Shown in pieces: positions 32,871 through 44,400 of a stretch of 64,000 nt of DNA; within the stretch, counting starts at the first letter, position 1, and each line of letters opens with the position of its first letter. The position numbers were made by a program, and so were the translations under genes. Where the stretch lies: positions 456,638 to 520,637 of the forward strand of contig NW_003314369.1 of assembly GCF_000143415.4 (NCBI RefSeq), written 5' to 3'. The notes beneath the pieces are model-generated. The model saw only the letters and a program-made list of their open reading frames with translations, made no database searches and was not told the DNA's origin. Origin of the DNA: Selaginella moellendorffii (lineage: Eukaryota; Streptophyta; Lycopodiopsida; Selaginellales; Selaginellaceae).

Positions 32871-35363
32871 TCAAATCTTTGAATACAAGTTAGAGATGGC
32901 AATGTGAGCAGAAGAACTTTGGGTGTTTTGCTGGAGAAGCTGCATTGCCATAAACACACCCGTCTTGTCAACGCTAGCACCATGGCATCCACTCAGCAAT
33001 GCCATCCACTTGATAGAATCCGGTGTGGTTGGCATCGTCTTGAGCAGCTGACGTGCCTCCTCCAGCCAACCCCCTCTCGCCAACAGATCAATCATACACC
33101 CGTAATGCTCTGGAATAGGATCCATGTCATAGTCCCACCTCAAGGACGAAAACAGGTGGCAGCCAACGTCCGCCACGCCAGCATGGCCGCACACACTCAG
33201 CACGCTGACGAAGGTGACAGCCGTGGGAGCCACGCCCTGCTGGACCATCTCCGCGAGTACGTGGAGCGCCTCACTGGCATGGCCGCTCTGGGCATACGCC
33301 GCCAGCGTGGAGTTCCACGTCACCACGTTGTCGGCCGCCCCGACGCCTTGGAAGATCGAGCGCGCTGTGGCGAAGTCACCGCATTTTCCATAGAAGTTTA
33401 CTAGCGCTGTGGCGACCACGCTGTCTATCTCCATGCCCGCCTCCAGGATGGAGTCGTGGATGATCTTTCCTTTCCGGAAGAGTTGCAAGCTTGCTCGAGA
33501 GTTTATCACTGTGGCGAGCGTGACGCTGTCCGGATTGTGGCCTTGGAGCTCCATTGCTCGGAGTAAATCGAATGCCCGGTCGGGATGCCCGAGTCGTGTA
33601 TGCGCTGCTATCAACAAGTTCCAGGAGATAACGCTCGGCTCGCCTATCCCATCGAAAGTTTCGTTCGCGTCTTCCAGGCTTCCACAGGCGGAGTAGACTT
33701 CCAAAAGAGCGTTTGCGACGAGCGGATCCTTCTCCCAGCCCAACTGCCTGATCCGTTCGTGGAAATCTCTCGCTGAAGAGAGATTCGTGCAAGCACCGAG
33801 AGCTGCGATGAGTGCCACCCTGTCTGGAGTGTGTCCCTCGAGCTGGATTCGTCGAAAGGTGATAGACGCCTCGTCGAGAAGCCGTGCTTGAGTGTAAGCT
33901 CCAAGCATTGTTGTCCAGGAGATCAAGTCCCGCGACTCCATCTTCTCGAAAACCAGCTTTGCGTCGTCCAGTCGGCCACAGGCTGCGTACATTCTCACCA
34001 GAGCTGTCCCAAGAACTGCGTCGAGGCGGTATCCTTGCTCAAGAATCTCTTCGTGAGTTTTTTTCCCGGTTTCCAGCCCGAGAGAGCTCCCTGTTGCTGT
34101 GCAAGCTGATAAGATCGATACGAACGTCACCTTGTCCGGCCTCACTTGATCGAGTTTCATCTGTTCTTGCAGCTCCATCGCGTCCCTCAAGCGTCCGTGC
34201 TTGGCATAGGCTGAGAACATACAGTTCCATGCAGCCAAGTCCTTCGCTCGCAAGCTGTCAAACACCATCTTCGCAGACTTCCTATCGCCTTGCTCGCTCT
34301 TGATCTTCACCAGGGCAGTCCCGACCAGTGTATCCGAATCCAAGCCGCTCTCAACAGCCAAGTCGTGAATTGTCTGTAAACTTGAGGCTTGCAACGTGCT
34401 GCTCTTGGCACAAGCATCGAGGACTGTGAGCAAAGTGTGCTTGTCACCTTTCCAGCCATCGAGCAGCATCTTCCGGAAGAACTCGAGAGTTCCTTGGGCT
34501 TCATTAAGGGAAGCGTAGCCGGCGATCATACTGTTCCACACTAGCAAGTTCCTGTCTGCTATCCCATCGAAAACCAAGCTTGCATCCTCCAGCGAACCAC
34601 ACCTCCGGTACATTTTGATCAGGGCGTTCCCGACGAAAGCATCCGAGTCTAGACCACTTTGCTCGATCAGCCGATGAACTTTCCTTCCGGCATCAAGATC
34701 GCAGGCGTTGAGAACAGAAACGTACGTGATCTCGTTTGGAGCTACCCCTTCCTGTAGCATCTCGATAAACAGCGTCAGTGCTTGCTCGAGACACCCTCTC
34801 TCGACGTAGGCCGAAACCATTGTCGTCCACGACACTATGTTCTTCCGGAGAAGCCTGTTGTCAAACACTCGCCTTGCCTCGTCTACGCTGCCACACTTGG
34901 CATACATCCTCACAAGTGCGGTTCCCACGTCCACGCTCCACTCAAAGTCACTGCCCTGAATCCTCCTGTGCACCCTTCTTCCCTCTGCCAAGCTCCCACT
35001 TTCGCTACAAGCGTTGATCACTGTGAGGAGAGTGACTCTATCCGGAACCACGCCTTCGTCTAGCATCCGATGAAACAAGCCTGTTGCCTCTTGGAGATGC
35101 CCGACCCGGGCATAAGCTGCCATCATCGGAGCCCACAGTCCAGCGTCTCGAGAGGCCATTTTGTCGAACACCTTACGAGCGTTATCCACGCTCTTGCATA
35201 CCAGGTACATGTGAACGATACCATTGGCCAGATGTAAGTTCTTGTCCAGTCCATCACTCACGATTTGAGCATGTAGTTCTTTGCCTTTCGGCAAAGTATG
35301 ACATGCACGTAAGCTTGCTGCTAAGTCTGTTACTGTCGTAGAGATTGTCAACACTGCCAGCAT
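32871..35363 (-). CDS. Pentatricopeptide repeat (PPR) protein, PLS type, intronless
   Basis: A single frame of 830 residues starting at ATG 35363. It consists of about twenty PPR units in P-L-S triplets, for example GTALVRMYAKCGSVDEARRV, IVSWTTMVSAYVERGCLEQA and PNEITYVSVLNACDLDAGRK. The end is a partial E motif (DSIKWMALLSGCHGASV, then AHIAISNLYSKI) followed by a stop, with no E+ or DYW domain. PLS proteins recognise sites for C-to-U (and, in lycophytes, often U-to-C) editing in organelle transcripts. Without DYW it would need a partner deaminase. The start leaves little room for a transit peptide, so targeting is unproven. It is tail to tail with the other PPR gene (159 bp), and its start lies only 117 bp from the stop codon of the dynein gene. 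Confidence 0.92.
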   Translation of the reverse strand: MLAVLTISTTVTDLAASLRACHTLPKGKELHAQIVSDGLDKNLHLANGIVHMYLVCKSVDNARKVFDKMASRDAGLWAPMMAAYARVGHLQEATGLFHRMLDEGVVPDRVTLLTVINACSESGSLAEGRRVHRRIQGSDFEWSVDVGTALVRMYAKCGSVDEARRVFDNRLLRKNIVSWTTMVSAYVERGCLEQALTLFIEMLQEGVAPNEITYVSVLNACDLDAGRKVHRLIEQSGLDSDAFVGNALIKMYRRCGSLEDASLVFDGIADRNLLVWNSMIAGYASLNEAQGTLEFFRKMLLDGWKGDKHTLLTVLDACAKSSTLQASSLQTIHDLAVESGLDSDTLVGTALVKIKSEQGDRKSAKMVFDSLRAKDLAAWNCMFSAYAKHGRLRDAMELQEQMKLDQVRPDKVTFVSILSACTATGSSLGLETGKKTHEEILEQGYRLDAVLGTALVRMYAACGRLDDAKLVFEKMESRDLISWTTMLGAYTQARLLDEASITFRRIQLEGHTPDRVALIAALGACTNLSSARDFHERIRQLGWEKDPLVANALLEVYSACGSLEDANETFDGIGEPSVISWNLLIAAHTRLGHPDRAFDLLRAMELQGHNPDSVTLATVINSRASLQLFRKGKIIHDSILEAGMEIDSVVATALVNFYGKCGDFATARSIFQGVGAADNVVTWNSTLAAYAQSGHASEALHVLAEMVQQGVAPTAVTFVSVLSVCGHAGVADVGCHLFSSLRWDYDMDPIPEHYGCMIDLLARGGWLEEARQLLKTMPTTPDSIKWMALLSGCHGASVDKTGVFMAMQLLQQNTQSSSAHIAISNLYSKI

Positions 35364-35480
35364 TTGGATCTGTCGCTAGAAAAACTACACACCGTTATAT
35401 GTACAAAGAGAAGCTTTTCTGTACAAGCTTACCTCGAAATGAAAGAACTCTACCGCCACCCGACTGTACAGAAGGATTTT

Positions 35481-38400
35481 TCACACTGCCAGTGACAAGA
35501 GGAGCGCTGTGCCACGCTTCACCCAGTGGTCTGGACTGGCGTTTCCAGTCTTCAACGCGACGTTGAGCAGAAAACTCGGCCTTTCTCTCGTTCCCGTGCG
35601 AATGGGATAGAGAAATAGAGGGCACATGTAGAGGCCCTTTGGAACTTTTTTCTTGTTGACAACCGGTTTGAAAAGAATGATAGGCATTGGCACTATCAGT
35701 TCCATCGGCTTTGGTTCCTGCGACAAAAAGTGGTTTAGCTTCAGCGATGGCAGAAAAGAAACTTACTGTCAAGCATTCGTTTTTCGAGTCCCATCCTGCT
35801 CCTTCCAAGAACAGTCCCTTCACGTAAATTCCTTCTTTTGGCGGCTCCTGAATATCACTCTCCTCCTTGTTGATGATAGTGAATTCCCAAGTCAAAGTAT
35901 CGACTGGTATCAAGTTTCTTCTTGCTGTTGTCTGAAGAACAGCAGTAAGAAAATCAGCGGGATACGTAAATCCAGCGAGCCAATATACGAGAGGGTACGT
36001 CCTCTCTGCCCAGTTCTTCAATTCAATTATCCTTTGCAAGAGGTCTCTTGTCCAAGGGCCCAGAGGTTTTAAAGAAGGATACGCTCTACAGGCATCAAGC
36101 ATGAGCAACAGATAAAAGGAAAGAGCCTCGAAAAAACTTACTTGAGCCATTGTGCAGGCACTCTTGCTTCAGCAAGTGCGTTGAACATAAGCTCCAAGTC
36201 CGGAGACATTGATACAAGACCTTGCACAGCCTTCTCCAAAGTCAAACATGATTCACGCATATTTTTGAGAAGAATGTTGTATCTCTCAAGCTCCTGGAAA
36301 AGAACAGTGTGCAATGCTGATGGATCGTGCGCTTTTTGTGCTTGTATATCAGCCAAGTCGAATGGTTCGGGTATCTGAAACAAGAAAACCGTCATCGCCT
36401 GCAGAGAATGAAAACCTTGAAGAGGCCTACCTGTTGGATGAGATCGGCAAGAACGTTTCCAACCATTTCTTCGGTGCTAAGGCCGCCTTTACTGGTGGCC
36501 ACCCTCGGTTGCAAGCTCGTGATAGTCTCCAGGACGATTTTACTGGCAGCGAGCTGAGAGGCAATGTCAGCGTTGCCATGCTGGCCAAAGGCCTCCGGTT
36601 TGTCGACAGTCGGGAGCGTCTGTATAAACTCTTTGTGACTCTGCAGAGTTCCATCATCAGGGATGTGATAAACGGGAATAGAAGAAAGCTGATAATTTTG
36701 GTTTGCGAGGGCCTCTTCGCAGTAGAACTGATTGAGGTAAGAAGCGAGGACACGGCGGTCGAGCTCGTCAGTGACTCGACCACCGTAGTTGGCTTCAGAT
36801 ATCAAAAACTTGAGAGCATCGAAAGGAGTAATCTCGTACTCGTCCAGGTACGTTTTAAGCAAATCATCTGAGACCTGCATTTGAAAGAATCCCGGATCTT
36901 AGCTAGCCGGAAAGAAACGTAGTGAACTTACTTGAAAATCCGTGTCGTTGAAATCGTATGGAATGTTAAAGCCCAGTGTCCCAAACTTTCTACGCTCGAG
37001 AAGCACGCTGTGGAAGTAAGCGAGTGCAAAGAAAAGCTTTTGGTACTTGTGCTGTGTTTTGCACGCAAAGAACGACTCTTCTGTCGTTTGATTATAGAGC
37101 CTGGTAAGGTTAGCTCGCAGACCCTGTGAGAAAAAAATTACTTAGAGGCAATTCATCGTCATTCTTTCCAACCAAACCTTTGGAGGTTCTGCTGTCATTT
37201 TAACGCTACGTTGAAGGATAGAAATGGGGAATTCCGAGCTCGGTGCGCTAGAAAGCCAAAGCCTAAACGTTTCATTCGGCTTACTCTTTTCCAGGCCCTG
37301 AAGAACCTTCTCAAGCGTAGGCAGCCATTTGGTCATAAGATGGCAGTTCGCAAGGAATACCCAGCCGCCAGCTTTTGCCTGAAAGAAAAAAAAAAGAAAA
37401 AAAGAAAAAAGGAAAACAGATTTAATAGAAAGAAACTTGATATACTTACTGCTTCGTTGATCAGCCTGATTGCAACAGGACCCTGTCCCTGTCCCAAGGC
37501 CACCGCATGAAACTTGTCTTGGATGCCTTTTGTCTGAGCAAACTGTTGAAGACCGGTTGTAGGATCCACACCTGATAGCAAGTTTACGTCAGTGACTTTC
37601 TTCGAAAGTAAACAGAAAACATACCAGCTGAGAGAATAAAGAGAAGCGGGTTCACAGGTGACGAGTCGCTATAAGATTCTGCTAAGTCCAGAATTGGTGG
37701 CTCAACAAATTTCTGACCCAAAAGACTCGAAACGTATGTTGTGATCGAAAAAATTAGACGATCCTGCAGACATCAGCATTTAGAAAAGAGGCCGCAGCAG
37801 TGTTGTGACTGATACCTGTCGGAAGCACCGTAAAATAATCAGACGCTGCAAGTCATTGCATTTGTCCTCCCAGTCACCAGGCAGCTCTATTTGCTCCGGC
37901 TCCGCAACTTTATACCATTGCTCCCATTTACCTCGCTCCTGTTCTAGGCTCGCGGCCTGTCAAACGAGCTTACGTTTAAACAAGCAAGAAATAAGCTGGA
38001 GTCCTTTACCAGCTTTTCGAAGTGAGGAATGGCTTTGGAAAGCTCTGTCACATCATCCCACGCCTGTTCTGAGATCCATGGTGCCGGAATTGGCGGCTGA
38101 GATGATCTGTCGAGAACTGTACCGCCCCTCAGGAAAAACTGCCACTCTTCATTTGAAATGACATTTGATGCTTGCAAAATTTTTGCACAGATCTGAGGAG
38201 ATGAGACAGCAACATAAGGAGGTCTTATTTTCTAATAATCAAGAGATACCTGGAGCGAAAGGAGGAGTTTATGCTTTTCAAACAAACCGCGAGAGGTATA
38301 TTTATAAACTGCGTAAGTGTGGTACTCAATCAAGGCCTTGATTCGCTCGCTCAAGTTCTCGGACCTGAATAAGAGACACGTTAGCTTACTGATGTTTGAA

Positions 38401-41400
38401 TGACGCACACTTACTTAGGCGCCCGTGCAATGGAGATGACGAACAAAACCGTGTAAGCCTCCAAAGAAAATTGATACATGGGATCGATTGCCACCAGTTC
38501 GTTGAGCAGAAAGTAGAGAAGCGAAGCTCGCTCGGCAACAGTTTTATAAGCTGCACTAGCAACTTCAATGCTCTTTGCAGTAACTTCTGCTACCTCCAGA
38601 GATACTTTGACCTGATAAACACGAGAGAGCAATCAGGAAAGTCACAAGTTTCACAAGTATCCTACCGTTTCCCATGTAACTTTTGACTTGTCCAGAGTTT
38701 CTATCAGCTCGAGGTTCTCAAGAAGTGGCCCAGTCGCAGACGAAAGAAGACGCAAAATATTATCCTCGCACTCCGCCTGGGTCCGTTTACCGTTTGTCAC
38801 CTGACAGCAAACAAGAATATATCACAACATGCTGCAACCGAAAGGCGATCCTATACCTGAATAATAAGTTCGTTTCTTTGCTTGTCTAGATCTGGTCTTT
38901 CTTTCTGAACAACCAGCGTCAGCAGTTGCGCCTCCAAGCTTGCTTCTTTGACAGCAAAGTTGATAATGGTTGTTTTCGTCGATGTTTCAGGTGAGAAATG
39001 CGGATTCGACAACTTTGTTGTGATGTACAATTTAAATCTCGGATGATAGTCAACTTCCTTATCGCCCAGTCTCAGGAAAACCTGGAAACAGAGGCTTAGC
39101 ACACGAAGAATGCCAGGATATACATCTACTCACTCTATTTCCTCGTTGTATAAAAGCTTTCGCAAGGACAGGTTCTATCGACGGATCAATTTCTTCCATG
39201 ATGTCTACCAGCAGCACAGGAGTTCCACTTTGAATGCAGTCTTCCATAGTGCGCATCAGGTTATCAGTCTAGCAGAAAGAAAAACAATCATATGAGATTG
39301 ACAAAAGAGACTTATAAATCACGTACTTGCAAATCCATGACAACAAGCCCGTTGCTAGCTTCAAGGTTCTTAATCCACCTCTTTGACTGTTCCTGTAATC
39401 GCCCAAACCTTCCTTTCAGAAAAAAGGAAGACAATGAATGACATTCTGCTTACCTGCGGATCGATCATCAAGGGCCATCTATTACTTCGCATGACGACTA
39501 CACCGTTCTCTGTAGAGAACGAATCTGCGGGAAGGCCTTGAATGTTCCATTCTCGAACATCGCCAGCATTGGCTAGAAAGTTGCAGAAGTTAAAATCTGC
39601 CGAGGAAGGAATCTCTAGCTTCACGACCTGCATCAAAAAAGAGAGAGCCATTAACGTCACACCAAGCGGCAATTCACGAGGCCAACCTCAGCCATCCATG
39701 TTTTGTTCACAAGCTCATCTCGATATTCGGACGAGAAAGGTCCAGCATACGATAGAAACGCCGCCGCAACAAGACAATCTCCAGGGAGCTTACTTATTTG
39801 CTCTTCAAAAGATTTGATGGATGCTTCCCACCTATCTTTCTCGCCAGCCAAACCATTCACGAGCTTTTCAGCTCGTATAAGTTTCACCTATTAGACAACA
39901 GGAAGAATGAGGTAAATGCTTTGCAAAATGTCTCAATAGGCACCTCGAGGTCGTCTGCTTCCCGCTGAAGCGTCTCTTTCGTGTTCATTGACTTGTCATA
40001 CTTGTCTTTCAGAACCTGGAGCTTCATTCTCACTTCTTCCAAGGTGTTCCTGCGTAGATACAAGAATACGTTAGAGTCAAACAGAAACGCAATATAGAGT
40101 TACCTCGCAGCTTGCAAAGCGTCCATTTGTTTCTTCAGTGCGTCTTGAGCAGATTTTAGTTTCGCCTTTTTGGGAGCCACTTCTTTGGCAACGTGGCCAT
40201 ATGACTCCATGGCACGGACCTGTAACGTAAAAGTTTAGTCTATCCATCGCTTTAGAGTTCCCGTCAGACATTACCCAAAGGCAAAGACCGCGAGCAGCCC
40301 CTGAGACTTTCCCGATGATGTCAGGAGTGAAGTCGGGATTTGCAGTATACTTGTTGATCTTTTTTAACAGCGCATCGACCTGAAGAGAACATTCAATAGA
40401 CGTCACCAAATGCAAGAATGCACTCACAAGTTGGTCTTTGTCATATTTCAGAAGATTTGTGAGGAATTGTGAGTCTCCGAGTTGCTTTTTTGCCTCGTCC
40501 CAGGTCGGGGGTTTTTTCAGCACTGTCATGACAGCTCCCAACGTCAACTCCACCAAAGCTGGTGGTTTCGCATATGCCTTCACTTCGCTAAGATCTTTCT
40601 TGGTCAAGACATTCAGCGCTTCTTCTGCAGCCATTAGTGCTGGCATAGCTTTATCGAGGTCTTGCTGACAATCAGAAGCGATTGCGTTGCATATCTTTGC
40701 CTCTTTCTCAATCTTAGCTGCTTCTTCATTGACCTGATGGAATCAAACGTCTAGACAAGAACATTTTCTTCACCATTACTCACTTGTTTTTCTTGATCAT
40801 CGATAACACGTTTTTCTTGCACAATCTCCACAAGAATTTCCTCACAGTCCTTCTTTGCTTGTGCCACAATAACCTTTTTATCCTGGCAGACAATTTGCAA
40901 TGCTGCCACTTGTTCCCGTGTCTCATTCAAAGTATGAAGACCGCCACGTAGTTTTGCAGCGTTATCAGCCAGCTGCTTCTTCTTTTCAGCAATAAGCTTT
41001 CGATATCTGGTGGAACAGCGACATTAGAATTTATGCGAAAAGGAGATCATACCCTTTAGCAAACTCAAGGTAACTTGTTGGTGTGACATAGTTCCTCCTT
41101 TTGAGCTGCGCATACATTTTTGTCGATATAATAATCACTGATTTGTGAATGATCACAAATATCTTGCAGATATTTGTCTTCACTGCAGCAGCAACATTTT
41201 CCTCATCGGCCATCAGCTTTATAGCGACTTCATGAAGAGCGTCTTCAGGCCAATCCAGAAACCTGCAGTTCGACCCAGATTAGTATTCCAGAACTTGAAA
41301 ATTTAAGCCTTACCAGTCAATTGTTGTACAATTCACCAGGCCTGGAAACATCATAAGTCTTCTGTGGAAGGCTCCACTAACAGGACTTAAACAGAGAGCG

Positions 41401-44400
41401 ACATGAAGACTTGCTCGAGCTCGCTCAATGAAGAATGCATAAAGCTCGTCGTCAGTTTCACCAGCGTTTTCTTTTTTTGCAATGGGACGAATTGAATCAA
41501 AAACTGTTGACAAGTCGTCCTTTGTGAACAAATTAGGAACCTGCGTTAAAACCAGGCACCCTCAAGACGGATGAGAAATGACATATCAATCAAATACCTC
41601 TCCCGAGCTCAAAATGTTGTTAATATCCTCAAGGAATGTTTCCACCACAACTTGAGTATCGTCAAACAAGAACACAACCGGCATCTTGTTTTCGCCTAGA
41701 CCAGCTTGTTGATACAGAACTTTAAGATCGTCGTGAAACTGTACCGAGCCGTAGTTTTTCACAACGTGTATAGTGAACACCTGAAAAATTTATCAAAGTC
41801 ACAATGGTAGCAATACACCAAGAGCACGCACGAACCTTCATATCCGCAATAAAAGCCGATAGTCTAGTAAGACACTTTCTTCCACTGCCGCCAACTCCAA
41901 CCAGGAGTATGTTACCTCTCGGCTGCTTTAAGACTCTGTGGATTCGACATACGTGCTCCATTGCATCGCGAAAGAGCACCTGAAAACAAAGAACTGTTAG
42001 CCAGATGAAGGGTCATTAACAGGCAGAAATACCAAATCCATTCCAACAGCGCCTGGCTGCAATTTGCACTCCTCCAAATATTCCTCCAGGTTTTCTTTTA
42101 AAATTGGAAAGCTTGGAATAGGCTCGTATATGAGCTCCTCCCCGGGTTGCATGCAACTTGTAAACACGGGAACCTGGTCTCCAAACAAGCTTTTCCACTC
42201 GGTACTGAAGTTATTTTTGAGCTTTTGATCTAGTTGGTCCTGGGGTGAGCTCAATGCATGTGTCAGTAAAACAGTGAGTTTATAACACACTACAAAATCA
42301 CCTGAAGCCATGCTTTGTCCCCTTTGTCCCACATTCTATCACCATAAACCCGGAAGCACTCGTGGCAAAACAACTGCAACATTATGTCCTTGCTGACGTA
42401 CAAGGCTTTGTTGGCCTGAAGTAGCCCTTGGATAACCTGTATTAAAACAAAACGTGAGTTTACAAGGAAGAACAAAATCCTGAAGTACCTTCGCAAGGTC
42501 ACGCATGTTAAAAACATAATGACTTTTGCTCGGTATAGGCAGCAGCTCCTGGCATATATTGTTGTGCAGCTCGATACACGTGTTGATCAAATTATCACCC
42601 AGAAGCCTTGCTTCATCCTCAAAAGTTAAAAGTTTTGCAGTAAGAATAGCTCCGAAAATACGCTTCATTTGTTGGTCATTCGGAGTTGTCAGGTTCACCT
42701 ACATAAAAAAGATCAGTTGCAGGCCAGTAAAAAGAAAATACAAACCTTACCAGTGAGAAACAGGCTTGAACGCGCTGAGAAATAAAGTTCCGACCACCAC
42801 CAGGTGGAGCCATGGCAGCAAGCAATTGCATATCCTTAACATGCTTCACCTCTTGCTTTTGACGATCGTACCAGAAACCATTGTCCATCCAGAGTTTTAG
42901 GAGTTCCAATGGCGGTATAAAACCGAACTGTAAGGATGATCAGTGAGCGATGTTAAGCCAAATCCTTGCATGTGTACCTGACTCTTCTTAGGCATATTGA
43001 AGTCATCCAGGTAACAGACTAGCCGCTTTCCGCCAGCGGGGGCAAACACTCCTTTGGTTCTCTTCTCGAGCCTACCTTCAATGGTATCCTGAAGGCACAA
43101 AGATTAAGCTACGTTAGCATGATATGTGACAAACCTGTAAGCTGTTTGAAGAAGTCTGTGCAGAAAAGTTGATGATCATCGGACCAAAGCCTTCTGGAAG
43201 GGCGCGCAAAACTGATTGAGAAATCAAAGTCTTTCCGACCCCTACTCTTCCAACAATCATAGAATGCCTCCTTGCTGCCACAAGCGTTTTGATTACATAG
43301 CTTGTTCTCACCTACAGGAGAGCCACAAATATCATTTTCTACATGTTGTATATGTAGCTCCTTACCGTGTCAACTGTTGGAACTTGAATTTTGAAAAAGG
43401 GTGCTCCCACAGGAATTTTGTACGCGGTAGACAGCTTTTCTTCCCAGGGAGTAAATCCCTTCTTCTTTGGATCCACGAAGTAGTCATACACTGTTCCAGC
43501 AGCAGGAAATCTGTCCAACAAAAAGGTAAAATATGAAGGCGGGGGAATAATCTGCGTACCTTGGATCAGAATCTCGTATGTACATGTCAAAGGCCTTCCG
43601 CCCTTCCTCGTCAACACTGGCTCCTATAGACCAGATTATGCTGAATAGGAACCAATTCTCGATCATAGGAACGTACTGGTCTCCTTCATGTTTAGAGACA
43701 CCGTTTTCAAAAGTTGCTAGTGCATCGAACAGCTTGCAGAAGCTTGCCACACCATTCAAGTTGTCAATGGCTACTGTCTCTCTGCACTTCTTTTTACGAA
43801 ATGCATTTCCAGAGTCTATATACTTCTCAAGTAAACTGCGTACTGTCTTGATCAATATCTGTACAATAAGATACGACAGTTTAGAAAACGACTGGATCTT
43901 ACATGACATTAGTTATACCTGATCAGCACCAGCAGCAACTTTACGTTGTAACCATGATTCCGCAAATGGCCACCATCCCAAGTCTTCTACATTCAAATAT
44001 ATCATTCCTGCTCGACTCACAGTAGCCGGTGATGCTTGTGACAAGTCCTCCACTTCAAAGACCAAGGAGACCTGTATAGCAAGTTCGTTCATAAGCCCCA
44101 TGGCCAAGGTAGTAAGAAAATGGATGCAAAATACATACCACGTTCGGCATAGATATACGCTCTCCGTTCAGCAGCGTAAGAATTTTGTTGTCGTCTAACA
44201 ACGTATTCATAGACTCGATCCACAAGGTGTCCACCGGGCCATCGAACATCATCCACTTGTTATCTGATGTCTCGTCAGCGCAGACGTTTCGCATAATGTT
44301 GGCAAGGACCCCGTCCACCCATTCGTTTGTCAGCTTGCTAAAAACTCCGTAGATCTCATCGTTGGATAGCGCGAGAGAGTTCATTATGTAAACGTGGACT

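Noticed and set aside
35395-36150. Alternative long C-terminus of the dynein gene
   Set aside because: It reads through an intron (about 35720-35770). The spliced frame ends with the conserved [14 protein letters not shown] tail at 35481.
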